From: JAVBNU01 sp031551265
GTDB taxonomy: Bacteria > Cyanobacteriota > Vampirovibrionia > Gastranaerophilales > Gastranaerophilaceae
DNA length: 64,000 nt
Assembly (NCBI GenBank): GCA_031551265.1
Contig: JAVBNU010000012.1
Coordinates: 44,546 to 108,545, forward strand
Reading direction: 5' to 3'
Shown one piece after another: positions 9,450 through 18,153 of the stretch. The notes below the pieces were generated by a model. That model was given only the letters and a program-made list of their open reading frames with translations. It searched no databases and had not been told where the DNA came from. The first letter of the stretch is position 1; each line of letters starts with the position of its first letter. A program made the position numbers and the translations under genes.

Positions 9450-9758
9450 TTATCCGTGTTTAAACGTGATTCCGTAGCCGCCTTTAGGGTATTTCCAATT
9501 TAGGGCATCCATGTTGCAGGCTATTCTGCATGCACCGCATTCCAGGCAATTTTCGTATGCAGCCGTGATTGTGCCATCTTCTTCCTGCGAGTAAACATTT
9601 GCAGGACAAATATATAAACAGCACGGCTCTTTGCAGTGCTTACACTTTTCTCTGTCAATCTCCAAGTGTGATTCCAGGCAATGCTTGCATTTTACAGTAA
9701 ATAATTTATCGTCAATATTTTGTTCTTGATTTTCTATAGAATTGTTTTCTTCGCTCAT
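9450..9758 (-). CDS. fixX: FixX-type ferredoxin
   Basis: 102 aa ferredoxin-like partner of ETF-quinone oxidoreductases. The C-terminal half holds CLECGACRIAC followed by NMDALNWKYPKGGYG, the typical FixX 4Fe-4S ending, and CPANVY. The N-terminal half has extra Cys pairs (CKHC...CKHCKEPCC), more than the E. coli form. Its ATG overlaps the fixC stop by one base (TAATG), implying translational coupling. It should pass electrons between the ETF and the FAD of FixC. No etfA/etfB (fixBA) is visible in the window. Confidence 0.9.
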   Translation of the reverse strand: MSEENNSIENQEQNIDDKLFTVKCKHCLESHLEIDREKCKHCKEPCCLYICPANVYSQEEDGTITAAYENCLECGACRIACNMDALNWKYPKGGYGITFKHG

Positions 9759-11074
9759 TATTTGAAAATTCCTATGATAATTTTAATAAATCCAAAACCG
9801 TCTTTAATTAATTCAGTCGGTTTTCTGTCTTTGAAAACACTCAAAGCGTATGACATGAATTTCTTTTTCTTTGCTACACTATCGACCGACGTGAACATAT
9901 CGAAAAATTGATTAATTTTAGCAATCCAATAGCCAAGATATGACTCCTGGCGTTTGTGCAGAACATCCATCACGTCTTTGTAGCTTTTCATATCTGTCAT
10001 TACAAAACTGTTTTTGAGCTTCTTTTTGTAAAGAGCTAGCATATTTTTTGAGAAGTCATTTTTTTCGATAGCTTCAATTGCGGTTTCTCCGGCGAATTTC
10101 CCGCTCATCATTGCAAGGTTTGTACCTTCCCAGTGTACATTGTTGACAAGCATTGCGGCATCACCAACAACCATCACGCCGTCAGAATATAGTTGCGGTA
10201 TAGCTTTATAACCGCCTTCAGGTATCAAATGAGCGCTATATTCAATTAACTCACCGTCTTTGATCAACGGTTGGATTACAGGGTGCGCTTTTAACTCTGC
10301 GAGCAGCTCATAAGGCTTTTTCTTTTTGTCTTTCAACTCACTCAACGCGACGCCAATCCCGATAGATACAGAATTTTTGTTTGTATAAATATAGCCGAGC
10401 CCAAGCATTGATTTCAGTGCGCCACCCACAACTGTATATATGCAGCCCTCGTCATCGTTGAGATTGAAGCGTTCTTGGAGGACTTCTTTAGGGAGTTTAA
10501 TAACTTCTTTCACGCCAAGCGCAACATTTTTAGGCTCAAGTGGTTTTCTCAAATCTGCTTGACGTGCAAGCAGCGAGTTTACACCATCAGCCAAAACTAC
10601 AATGTCTGCATAATAATTTTCGTAATCAGTTTTGATACCGACGACTTTGTTTCCCTCGATAATCAGCTCACGTACAGGTGTCTGTGCTGCTACATATACG
10701 CCTTCCTTTTGTGCTTGTTTAACGCACCACCTATCCCATTTCGCGCGCAAAACCGTGAAACTATTGTAGTCTTGTGGGCCGCATAGTCGGCACGATTTAT
10801 GCGAAATGACAGTCGCTTCGTCATCATCTAAGAGAGCATATCTATGTTCCGTGTTATAGCGTTCAATAGGCGCGCTTTCAAAGAAGTTAGGGAAAATCTC
10901 TAAAGTTGGTTTTACATATACAGCGCCGCCAAACATGTTTTTGCAGCCTGAAAAGTCGCCTCGCTCAACTAACAAGACTTTCTTGCCTGCGCGCGCCACA
11001 GTTACCGCACACGCAACCCCTGCCGGTCCGGCACCAACTACTATTACATTAATTTTTTTCTCTATTTTTTCCAT
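9758..11074 (-). CDS. fixC: FixC-type electron-transfer-flavoprotein:quinone oxidoreductase
   Basis: FAD-dependent geranylgeranyl-reductase-fold oxidoreductase, 438 aa. N-terminal Rossmann motif VVGAGPAGVACA, central VVLADGVNS, and C-terminal GVMVVGDAA..N.VHWEGTNLA, all diagnostic of FixC/ETF-QO. The C-terminus ends in an amphipathic stretch (GFIKIIIGIFK) that may touch the membrane. Start set at ATG 11074 because GGTGGAG lies 5 nt upstream; an in-frame ATG at 11098 has none. First gene of an apparent operon with fixX, the duplicated small protein and recJ. Likely role: electron transfer or bifurcation between ETF, ferredoxin and quinone. Confidence 0.92.
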   Translation of the reverse strand: MEKIEKKINVIVVGAGPAGVACAVTVARAGKKVLLVERGDFSGCKNMFGGAVYVKPTLEIFPNFFESAPIERYNTEHRYALLDDDEATVISHKSCRLCGPQDYNSFTVLRAKWDRWCVKQAQKEGVYVAAQTPVRELIIEGNKVVGIKTDYENYYADIVVLADGVNSLLARQADLRKPLEPKNVALGVKEVIKLPKEVLQERFNLNDDEGCIYTVVGGALKSMLGLGYIYTNKNSVSIGIGVALSELKDKKKKPYELLAELKAHPVIQPLIKDGELIEYSAHLIPEGGYKAIPQLYSDGVMVVGDAAMLVNNVHWEGTNLAMMSGKFAGETAIEAIEKNDFSKNMLALYKKKLKNSFVMTDMKSYKDVMDVLHKRQESYLGYWIAKINQFFDMFTSVDSVAKKKKFMSYALSVFKDRKPTELIKDGFGFIKIIIGIFK

Positions 11075-11190
11075 TGAGCTCCACCCTGCATTTTTCATTA
11101 TATAATTAAATGCCTAACTTTAGCAATCTGTTAACTTTGGCGTTTTTTTCACCAGTTAGCTATAACTCAAAAGGATGAATTTAAAACCGG

Positions 11191-11775
11191 TTAACTATTC
11201 ATAAAATATTTACATATTTCAATCGTTTGTTCATCAACTTCTTTATTTTGACTCCGTAAATAATTTATAGTCGCCTGAAATAGCAATGCCATCGCCCTAT
11301 TAAGCCCGTTATCAGAATATAAAACACTCATAACTTCTTCTTGTTTCTCAGGCTCACGAGTATTTGGCTCGATTTTGTCAGCAATAAAAATTACTTTTTC
11401 AAAATCACTCATTTCTTTTCTGCCGATTGTATGGTAGCGAATAGCTGCCAAAATTTCTTCATCAGTGACGCCAAACTCATTCTGTGCAGTATAAGCGCTC
11501 AATGGTGCATGCAGTGTTTTCAGGTGTTCTAATTCCTTAGGTAAAACTTCAATTTTATGTTCTTCAACAAATTTAAACATATCTTTCTTTGAAAAATTTT
11601 TGGCGCAATCATGCAAAAGTCCTGCAATTTCGGCCTTTTCTTTATCTAAATTAAACTTTTCAGCCAATTTACCGGCGCACTCCATAGCACCGATAGAATG
11701 CAGATACTTTTCTTCGGTCAAATGCTCTTTAAGCCATTTTTTTATATCTTCAAGACTTTGATTTGTATAATTCAT
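11191..11775 (-). CDS. yqeK: HD-domain Ap4A hydrolase-like protein YqeK
   Basis: 194 aa HD-superfamily phosphohydrolase; the YqeK family includes symmetrical diadenosine tetraphosphate hydrolases. Metal ligands: His in YLHSIG, GLLHDCAKN (HD pair), the His of TLHAP, and IRYHTIG plus IADKIEPNTR later. Length is normal for the family. It overlaps the 3' end of nadD by 26 nt, matching the nadD-yqeK gene order common in Firmicutes and relatives. rsfS, often next in such clusters, is not present. Confidence 0.92.
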   Translation of the reverse strand: MNYTNQSLEDIKKWLKEHLTEEKYLHSIGAMECAGKLAEKFNLDKEKAEIAGLLHDCAKNFSKKDMFKFVEEHKIEVLPKELEHLKTLHAPLSAYTAQNEFGVTDEEILAAIRYHTIGRKEMSDFEKVIFIADKIEPNTREPEKQEEVMSVLYSDNGLNRAMALLFQATINYLRSQNKEVDEQTIEICKYFMNS

Positions 11776-12352
11776 GTTGCTCTATATACTCCCATACATT
11801 TGCAGGAACCAGCTCAGTAATTGGCTGACCGGCATGTGCTAATTTTCGGACTTGTGTTGAAGAAATGTCAGTAAATTCTAAATTAGCTATTGAATAATTA
11901 TAGCCTTTACGACCTAATTCCGCAAAACGCTCCTTGTTAAAATTGTTGCTGCGCACGAAAACAATAAAATCGACAAGATTTTTTAAGTCATCTGCATTAT
12001 GCCAGCTTTCGATGTCTGCGAAAGCATCTTCACCGATGATAAAGCCGACTTTGCCGTCAATCGGATAGTTTTTGTATAGTTCGCATATTGTCACGTATGT
12101 GAAAGACGGCTCAGGACGCTTGAACTCTATGTCCGAGACCTCAAACATCGGATTGTCTTTGACCGCTAATTCTACCATATCTAGTCTAGCAAGTGACATG
12201 TTTTCGTCAAAACACTTATGAGGCGGCTGACATGCCGGTATGAAGATTATTTTGTCATAATCATAGTATCGGGCAACGTAATCTGCCATCGCCAAATGAG
12301 CGTTATGTATGGGATTGAATGTTCCTTGAAACGTACAGATTTTCAACTTCAT
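11750..12352 (-). CDS. nadD: Nicotinate-nucleotide adenylyltransferase
   Basis: 200 aa; forms nicotinic acid adenine dinucleotide from NaMN and ATP, late NAD synthesis. The N-terminal GTFNPIHNAH (10-19) is the nucleotidyltransferase (T/H)xGH-type motif and ISSTQVRKL near residue 165 the second signature. ATG 12352 follows AGAGGAC. A TATAAT lies about 15 nt further upstream on the minus strand, next to the repeat-rich 12.35-12.86 kb spacer. Overlaps yqeK, so one transcript. Confidence 0.95.
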   Translation of the reverse strand: MKLKICTFQGTFNPIHNAHLAMADYVARYYDYDKIIFIPACQPPHKCFDENMSLARLDMVELAVKDNPMFEVSDIEFKRPEPSFTYVTICELYKNYPIDGKVGFIIGEDAFADIESWHNADDLKNLVDFIVFVRSNNFNKERFAELGRKGYNYSIANLEFTDISSTQVRKLAHAGQPITELVPANVWEYIEQHELYKSKS

Positions 12353-12856
12353 GTCCTCTTTTGATAATTATAGCACTATACGGTCAAAATCGTACTATCT
12401 TATATTGGTGGGCAATAGCCCACCCTACACTGTCATACCGGAACATAAAGTGTCGGATAATAAGATTGACGTGTATATCCGGTATCTTCCCTTCTAACGA
12501 TGTGCCTTCCAATAATGATTTCATTTGTTAACCAGCAAGATGCCGGATATTTGCGCTTTTATTGACTTGCAACGACTTACACTCCGGCATGACAGCAAGA
12601 AAAATGAGTGCACGAGTTTAACGGTACTATTTAAGTAGGACAGTAGTGGAAACAAATTCAGCATCAACACTAAATATAAAATGCCAGCGGTTCCCTTTAT
12701 CAAGAAAACCTCTTAGAAAGACTAAGAGGCGATACTAATAGCAAGCAATTAGAAGAGTTGAGGATTTACTCCTACAATATAAGACGATTAAAGCCCGACT
12801 ACATTAGACGAAACTTTAATCTTTTAAAATTATATTGACCTTTCGGGCAACAAAAA
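12353..12856. other. Repeat-rich intergenic region
   Basis: No convincing complete gene. It holds the GGTGGG palindrome (12407-12424), repeat R1 copy A (12432-12626), a perfect 8-bp hairpin at 12708-12729 (CCTCTTAG/CTAAGAGG) and a start-less open frame on the plus strand at 12680-12838 whose translation looks protein-like but matches nothing I know. Confidence 0.6.
12432..12626 (+). repeat. Dispersed repeat R1, copy A (about 195 bp)
   Basis: Aligns by eye along its whole length with 60810-61005, with scattered substitutions. Ends GTCATACCGG (12432) and CCGGCATGAC (12584-12593) form imperfect terminal inverted repeats. Internally, ATATCCGGTATCTT and AAGATGCCGGATAT form a second inverted pair, and about 33 bp beyond the right terminus are also conserved. 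No coding capacity. MITE-like or structured-RNA-like. Confidence 0.85.
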
Positions 12857-13615
12857 CTAGCTAAGCCTTTGCAGGACGTTTTTGATATTCTCTTTTTCTT
12901 CCTCAGGCGCGCTTAATTCAAGATATTCCTCAAAATATTCTTTCGCGCTTTCTTTATCAGCACGCGCTAAAAATAACAGACCCAGCTTACGGAATGCAGG
13001 GTGAAATTTGTCGTTTACGGAAGATGCTTTTAAATAATTCGAAAGCGCCTTATCCAGCTCGTCGTTTGCTTCATAAGCCTGACCGAGTTGGTAATAAATT
13101 AATTCATTATTATTATAATTTTCTGCAACCTTTTCAAAATGCTGTATTGCATCGCCATAATTGCCAAGCTCAAAAAATGCACGTCCTAAATCCCAATGCG
13201 CGTCGTAATTTTTGTCAGAGCTTTCTAAAATTTCGTCCAACAAGCTAATCGCCAAATCCCAGCGGTAGTCCTCCATATAGACTCTAGCCAAATAATGTTT
13301 TACCACCAAATTATCAGGCAAATAGTAAACTGCATTCTGCAACAACTCAATCGCCTCAGGGAATTTCTTCTCTTTAAAATAAATATCACTCAAATTTATG
13401 TATGCTTCAGCAAGTTTATTATCAAGTGAGAGCGCTTTTAGAAAGTACTCAATCGCTTTTTCGTTGTCGTCTGTATTAAAATAACACAACGCAATATTGT
13501 TCAAAAGCCCAACGTCAGAACAATCATCGCCCAGCATTTCTTCAAAAACTTCAAGCGATTTTTGATAGTCTTTTTGGTTGTAATAATCCATTGCGGTTTT
13601 CATTTTATCGTTCAT
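12857..13615 (-). CDS. Tetratricopeptide-repeat protein
   Basis: 252 aa made almost wholly of TPR helix pairs (about seven units). Examples are AIEYFLKALSLDNKLAEAYI, AIELLQNAVYYLPDNLVV and AIQHFEKVAENYNNNELIYY. No signal peptide or membrane segment, so probably a cytoplasmic scaffold. ATG 13615 has AGAGGA 5 nt upstream. Monocistronic, flanked on both sides by repeat-bearing spacers. Partner unknown; TPR proteins cannot be assigned a function from sequence alone. Confidence 0.85.
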   Translation of the reverse strand: MNDKMKTAMDYYNQKDYQKSLEVFEEMLGDDCSDVGLLNNIALCYFNTDDNEKAIEYFLKALSLDNKLAEAYINLSDIYFKEKKFPEAIELLQNAVYYLPDNLVVKHYLARVYMEDYRWDLAISLLDEILESSDKNYDAHWDLGRAFFELGNYGDAIQHFEKVAENYNNNELIYYQLGQAYEANDELDKALSNYLKASSVNDKFHPAFRKLGLLFLARADKESAKEYFEEYLELSAPEEEKENIKNVLQRLS

Positions 13616-13648
13616 ACTGTCCTCTGTTATTATAAATTTTTTTTATTT

Positions 13649-13810
13649 GTCATCCCTTGCTTGACAAAGGGAACAGCAGAACCGAAGGTGATGCTTGTGA
13701 CCCTGTCTCCGTAGCGGAGCGAAGTGTGACACGGGATCTATCCGGCGTTGAATTTACGGCTCTACTCTGGTAAGATACCGGATATTTTGCAAACAAAATT
13801 CCGGTATGAC
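13649..13810 (+). repeat. Dispersed repeat R1-related, copy C
   Basis: Begins GTCATCCC and ends CCGGTATGAC. The right end (from TAAGATACCGGATATTTTG to CCGGTATGAC, 13771-13810) is nearly identical to 28658-28697 and related to the R1 terminus at 12584-12593 and 60963-60972. The copies differ in their middle parts. It lies 80 nt before yebC. Confidence 0.7.
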
Positions 13811-13891
13811 ATTTATTATGATTGTGGTTTGCCCACCAACCACCTTTATAATACAATAAAAACACACAGATTAAACAAAAACGAGGTCAAT

Positions 13892-14641
13892 ATGGCAGGA
13901 CATTCAAAGTGGTCACAAATTAAACATAAAAAAGCAAAAGTAGACGCGCAGCGAGGCGTGTCATTTCAAAAGTTTTCACGCGAAATAATAATGGCAGCGA
14001 AACTTGGCGGCGGAGATATTGCGGGAAACTTCAGGCTCAGAACAGCGATTGAGCGTGCAAAACAAGCCGGCTTGCCGAATGACAATATCAAGCGTGCTAT
14101 AGATAAAGGCACAGGCAATACTGCAGCTGATAACTTTGAAGAATTATCATACGAAGGTTATGCAAACGGTGGTGTGGCAGTATTTATAGAAGCTATGACT
14201 GATAATCGCAATCGCACAGCCGGTGATATAAGAAGTTATTTTACTAAATATCAAGGTAATTTAGCTGAATCAGGTTGTGTCGGCTGGATGTTCAAACAAG
14301 TTGGTCTGATACTTTTTAATAAAGATGTTGATTTTGATTTGTTGTTTGATGCAGCTGTTAATGCGGGAGCCGATGATATAAACGAGGAAGGCGAAAATTA
14401 CAGAGTAATTACAGCACCTGAAAACATGCAATCTGTTGCTGAGGCGCTGGAGCAATCAGGTTTCAAAGCACAAAGTGCAGAGGTTACGCGTTTGCCTGAG
14501 AACACAGTTGAAATAAAAGATGCTGCAACTGCGACTTTGATATTAAAGCTAATGGATAAGCTTGAAGAGCATGATGACGTTCAAAACGTCTACTCAAATT
14601 TTGATATCCCTGACGAAGTTTTAGAACAAGTGAATATTTGA
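13892..14641 (+). CDS. yebC: YebC/TACO1-family translation or transcription factor
   Basis: 249 aa from ATG 13892, chosen because MAGHSKWSQIKHKKAK is the invariant family N-terminus and GAGGT precedes it. Other signatures: FQKFSREI, GLPNDNIKRAIDKGTG, YEGYANGGVAVFIEAMTDNRNRT, and a C-terminal YSNFDIPDEVL. The family was annotated as a transcriptional regulator; more recent work links it to relief of ribosome stalling. The open frame extends upstream through repeat C, but that part is not protein-like. ruvC lies downstream beyond the convergent pilin-like gene. Confidence 0.96.
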   Translation: MAGHSKWSQIKHKKAKVDAQRGVSFQKFSREIIMAAKLGGGDIAGNFRLRTAIERAKQAGLPNDNIKRAIDKGTGNTAADNFEELSYEGYANGGVAVFIEAMTDNRNRTAGDIRSYFTKYQGNLAESGCVGWMFKQVGLILFNKDVDFDLLFDAAVNAGADDINEEGENYRVITAPENMQSVAEALEQSGFKAQSAEVTRLPENTVEIKDAATATLILKLMDKLEEHDDVQNVYSNFDIPDEVLEQVNI

Positions 14642-14685
14642 TTGGTGGGCAATAGCCCACACTACATTACTACATTACTATGTTA

Positions 14686-14720
14686 TAAAAAAAGGTCATT
14701 CAATGAATGACCTTTTTTGT
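14686..14720. terminator. Bidirectional intrinsic terminator
   Basis: Stem AGGTCATTC/GAATGACCT (14693-14701 and 14705-14713) with A-tract before and T-tract after, so it can end both yebC (plus) and the convergent pilin-like gene (minus). Confidence 0.9.
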
Positions 14721-14741
14721 AATATTTTTTAGCTAAGCCGA

Positions 14742-15413
14742 TTAGCCTTCTTCTTGAGTTTTATCTTCAGTACCACAGCCTGTACATTTACCCTCTTTAA
14801 CATCAATAGCAGTTGTTGTCGGCAAAGTACCATCAACAGAATCTTTGTTTTTGATGTCGCCTCTTAAGATAGGACCGGTAACAGCAGCATCACCTGCTAT
14901 ACCATTTCTATATAGATATAGAACGAATTGATCTTGGATTTTGTCTTTATAAGGATTTTTTGTTATAGTATTGGGTCGTTTAGCAAAACCATTTACGTCA
15001 ACTGTTACATAAAAACAAGCAGTTGTAGTACCAACATCATTTGCGTTTTGAGGGATATCACCGCAATCAGCAGCCATTGGACCATCATCAATAACATATA
15101 AAAATCCGTCTTGAGTTTGGAATGCGTTATCCCATTTTTGAGAAACCTTCATAACAGGAGCGAATACATTATCAATTACATTTTGAGCATTTGTATTAGC
15201 ATTTTCATTACTGCCGCCGCCGGGGCTTTCACCGTTTTCGATAGATGCTAATGAGATAGCATTGTTTAATGTAGCAAATGCTTTATTGATACCCGTTACG
15301 TATACAGTTTGGTTTGTGTTTTGCATAAGTGACGGTACAGTCATTGATGCAATAATACCAAGGATAACTAATACGATTAATACCTCAGCTAAGGTAAATG
15401 CGCCTTTTTTCAT
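14742..15413 (-). CDS. Type IV pilin-like / pseudopilin protein
   Basis: 223 aa. Prepilin signal KKGAFTLAEVLIVLVILGI: a short basic leader, mature Phe+1 and Glu+5, then the hydrophobic N-terminal helix. With Glu at +5 the residue before the cleavage site is Ala, not the usual Gly. The globular part has ADCGD, TTACF and a C-terminal KCTGCG, so disulfides are possible. Start set at ATG 15413 (AGGTGGA 7 nt upstream) rather than ATG 15431. Probably assembled by a type IV pilus or type II secretion machine encoded elsewhere. Single gene with its own promoter region and terminator. Confidence 0.85.
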   Translation of the reverse strand: MKKGAFTLAEVLIVLVILGIIASMTVPSLMQNTNQTVYVTGINKAFATLNNAISLASIENGESPGGGSNENANTNAQNVIDNVFAPVMKVSQKWDNAFQTQDGFLYVIDDGPMAADCGDIPQNANDVGTTTACFYVTVDVNGFAKRPNTITKNPYKDKIQDQFVLYLYRNGIAGDAAVTGPILRGDIKNKDSVDGTLPTTTAIDVKEGKCTGCGTEDKTQEEG

Positions 15414-15611
15414 ATTATTTCCACCTTTCATTTAAAATTAATCCTCTATTCTATAATTACTATGTCAATTATAATGACTCGTTTCAGATATGTCAAGATA
15501 ATTGTATATTTGTATTTTAGTCTTAATTAACTTGTTTTTGAATACGCTTGATAGAGGATAATATCCGTTTTTAGTTGTTTGCATATGATATTTCAAGAAT
15601 TATTAATTTTT

Positions 15612-15645
15612 TTGCTTTTAGTGTTCAAATAATTATAATTATTAT
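15612..15645 (+). promoter_or_regulatory. Candidate leaderless promoter of ruvC
   Basis: TTGCTT (15612-15617), 16 nt, TATAAT (15634-15639), then 6 nt to the ATG at 15646. A start point 7 nt after the -10 box would be the A of the ATG; no Shine-Dalgarno is present. Confidence 0.55.
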
Positions 15646-16116
15646 ATGAGAATTTTCGGAATAGACCCCGGCATGGCGATTGTCGGATATTGCATAATTG
15701 ATTTAGATGGCGAGGATTACAAACTCGTCTCCTCCGGCTCAATTCGCACAGACAAAAACAAAACGATAAGCGCGAGATTGCTCGAAATTTCAGGCGACCT
15801 CGCATGTTTGGCTGAAAAATTTAAACCTGATGTTGCAAGCATTGAGCAGCTGTTCTTTTTCAAAAACCTAAAGACCATAATTCCGGTCGCCGAAGCGCGC
15901 GGCGTAATTTTAATGACACTGGAAAAATATAATATTCCTGTGTACGAATATACTCCGCTTGTCGTAAAACAAACTCTGACAGGGTACGGGCGGGCAACTA
16001 AAAATGAGGTTGCAGACATGGTTATGCTATCATTAAACAATATCGCTATTCCAAAATTGGATGACACGGTAGACTCTATAGCTATTGCTATTTGTCACGC
16101 AAGATGTAATTTATAA
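15646..16116 (+). CDS. ruvC: Crossover junction endodeoxyribonuclease RuvC
   Basis: 156 aa Holliday-junction resolvase. RNase-H-like acidic residues are present: Asp7 (GIDPG), Glu in SIEQLFF (about 66), and the pair in DDTVDSIA near the C-terminus (about 137-144). MRIFGIDPG is the canonical start, so ATG 15646 is firm although no Shine-Dalgarno precedes it. ruvA and ruvB are not here. The next gene follows after 15 nt. Confidence 0.96.
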   Translation: MRIFGIDPGMAIVGYCIIDLDGEDYKLVSSGSIRTDKNKTISARLLEISGDLACLAEKFKPDVASIEQLFFFKNLKTIIPVAEARGVILMTLEKYNIPVYEYTPLVVKQTLTGYGRATKNEVADMVMLSLNNIAIPKLDDTVDSIAIAICHARCNL

Positions 16117-16131
16117 ACAGAGGTAAATAAT

Positions 16132-16632
16132 ATGAACAAAATAATACTTCAAAAAATGAGCGTTTTATCATTTATTCTGGGGATGGCAGGAGGACTTTTG
16201 ACGATTGTTCCTATTGTAGGCGTTATTGTATTTGTAGCAATGCTTACAGTCGCATCAGTAGTGATACTTTTGTATATGAAAAGAAATAATATGATTGGAT
16301 TATTTGAAGCCAAGCAGGCAGCCTTATACGGCGCAATTATAGGATTTGTCTCATTTATCGGCTGTTCCGTAACAATGGTGCCGGTCGCAGGGTTGCTGGG
16401 CTGGATTAATTCAGTTTGGTTCCATAAATTAGCCTGGTTTTCAATTATAAAAGTTCTTTTCACAATGGGCTTTTCAGGGATAGGGATGCTTTTCATGCTT
16501 CTTTTCTTTATCGCAGCTTTATCTGCGATTGTAAACGCTTTTTCCGGCATGGTTGCGATTGCAGCTATTCAGGAGTTTGAGGGTACTGAAAAGAAAAAAG
16601 ATGATTTCAAAGTCGATATCGAAATAAAATAA
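16132..16632 (+). CDS. Small multi-pass membrane protein, unknown
   Basis: 166 aa with four hydrophobic segments (about residues 10-50 in two parts, 62-90, 100-140) and a short charged cytoplasmic tail (EGTEKKKDDFKVDIEIK). No family recognised. AGAGG lies 8 nt before ATG 16132, and it is 15 nt from ruvC, so probably co-transcribed. Gly/Val/Ile-rich helices resemble small integral membrane proteins with no catalytic motif. Confidence 0.75.
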   Translation: MNKIILQKMSVLSFILGMAGGLLTIVPIVGVIVFVAMLTVASVVILLYMKRNNMIGLFEAKQAALYGAIIGFVSFIGCSVTMVPVAGLLGWINSVWFHKLAWFSIIKVLFTMGFSGIGMLFMLLFFIAALSAIVNAFSGMVAIAAIQEFEGTEKKKDDFKVDIEIK

Positions 16633-16714
16633 TTTGTGCTACCATAATATGGAAAACTGGTGCAGTGGTGACTGCACTCTACAAATTCAAGAAGAATGAA
16701 AGAGAGAAACATCA

Positions 16715-17341
16715 ATGAGCGTTTTAGACCCTATTTTGATGCCTGTTATAGGTTTTATAGAAGAAGTAATTTCAGCTGCAGGCCCGTGGGGAGTTGCGAT
16801 TTTAATGGCGATAGAGTCGTGTAATATACCGCTGCCGAGTGAAGCTATTTTGCCGTTTGCAGGGTATTTAGTCTCAAAAGGCGTGATGAACATACATACG
16901 GCTTCCTTTGCAGGCGCAATAGGCTGTGTTATCGGGTCAATTCCTTCTTACTATTTAGGTTATTGGGGCGGTCGTCCGTTCATTGAAAAATATGGGAAAT
17001 GGTTTTTGATAAGCAAAAAAGACCTTGAGCAAGCCGACAAATGGTCTCAAAAATACGGTGAGTGGGCATTCTTCATCTGTCGTATGCTGCCGGTTGTGAG
17101 AACGTTTATTTCACTGCCTGCCGGTATCCTACGCGCTAATTTCCCTATATTTATTGTTCTGACATTCTTAGGTTCGTTAGTATGGAGCTATTTCCTTGTG
17201 TATGTTGGCATAAAATTTGGTCAAAATATGGAAGTTTTCTCAAAAATCTGGCATAAATTCGACATCGCAATTGTTGCAGTATGCGTGATCGGCTTTGTGT
17301 GGTATTTACAGCACCACTTTAAAAATTTAAGAGAGTCTTAA
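16715..17341 (+). CDS. DedA-family membrane protein
   Basis: 208 aa inner-membrane protein of the DedA/VTT family, linked in other bacteria to recycling (flipping) of undecaprenyl-phosphate or phosphatidylethanolamine. Motifs: AIESCNIPLPSE near residue 27, GSIPSYYLGYWGGR, and RMLPVVRTFISLPAG (about 125-139), the re-entrant Arg-containing signature. Three or four transmembrane helices follow. A weak purine-rich site (AGAGAGAAA) precedes ATG 16715. 82 nt from the membrane protein upstream; may share its transcript. Confidence 0.92.
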   Translation: MSVLDPILMPVIGFIEEVISAAGPWGVAILMAIESCNIPLPSEAILPFAGYLVSKGVMNIHTASFAGAIGCVIGSIPSYYLGYWGGRPFIEKYGKWFLISKKDLEQADKWSQKYGEWAFFICRMLPVVRTFISLPAGILRANFPIFIVLTFLGSLVWSYFLVYVGIKFGQNMEVFSKIWHKFDIAIVAVCVIGFVWYLQHHFKNLRES

Positions 17342-17533
17342 TTTAACATTTTGTTCTAAATTAAACTAGCTATCACCCGCAGCGTCCAATGTCGCGCAAT
17401 GAATGTTAAGTGAATATGTGCGGGGTCTTTCCGGCGTATAGCTCAAAAAAATGCACTCGCTATTTGGATAGATACCGCACATACACGCTTAAAACTACTG
17501 CTAAACTTAGCTCTGCAGTATGACGTGACAACT

Positions 17534-18151
17534 TTAAATATTCAAAAGTTTATTAATCTGTTTGAGTGTTTGCTCAAAAACGCCTTCGATGCCTAAATTT
17601 GCGTTTAGAACTTTTATGCGTGCAGACTCTTCTTCCGCAATAGAAAGATAGCCTTGTCTGACTTTTTCGTGGAATTCCATCCCTTCAGACTCTAATCTGT
17701 CTTTTTCTTTGCCAACACGGGTTTGTGCAACCTCAGACGACACATCATAAAGCAATGTCAAATCAGGCTTTAGCCCGCCTGTCGCAATATTGTTCAAAGT
17801 TTTTAAACGCTCTAAATCCAATCCTCTTGCATACCCCTGATAGGCAAGTGTTGAGTCGGTATGACGGTCACATAAGACTACAAAACCTTTTTCAAGTGCA
17901 GGACGAACAACAGTATCAATGTGCTGTGCACGGTCAGCAAGATACAGAAATAATTCGCATGTTGACGACACTTCACCGTCATAATGCAATAAAATTTGGC
18001 GCAATTGCAGCCCCAACTTTTGTCCGCCCGGTTCGCGAGTTGTAACAACTTCATAGCTTTTATCTTTTAGGTATTTTTCAACAAGCCCAAGTTGAGTTGT
18101 TTTGCCACACCCGTCACCGCCTTCAAATGTAATAAAATACCCTTTGCTCAA
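17534..18151 (-). CDS. tmk: Thymidylate kinase
   Basis: 205 aa; phosphorylates dTMP to dTDP. P-loop EGGDGCGKTTQ (10-20), TREPGG, DRHTDSTLAYQGYARG (the DR(Y/H) motif) and a LID region RVGKEKDRLE. The first in-frame start consistent with the P-loop spacing is a TTG at 18151 (MSKGYFITFEGG) with AAAGGA 7 nt upstream. The serS stop is 2 nt away, so the two genes are surely co-transcribed. Confidence 0.95.
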   Translation of the reverse strand: MSKGYFITFEGGDGCGKTTQLGLVEKYLKDKSYEVVTTREPGGQKLGLQLRQILLHYDGEVSSTCELFLYLADRAQHIDTVVRPALEKGFVVLCDRHTDSTLAYQGYARGLDLERLKTLNNIATGGLKPDLTLLYDVSSEVAQTRVGKEKDRLESEGMEFHEKVRQGYLSIAEEESARIKVLNANLGIEGVFEQTLKQINKLLNI

Positions 18152-18153
18152 GG

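Noticed and set aside
13748..13891. N-terminal extension of YebC upstream of 13892
   Set aside because: The frame is open, but the sequence lies partly in repeat C and the family always starts at MAGHSKW.
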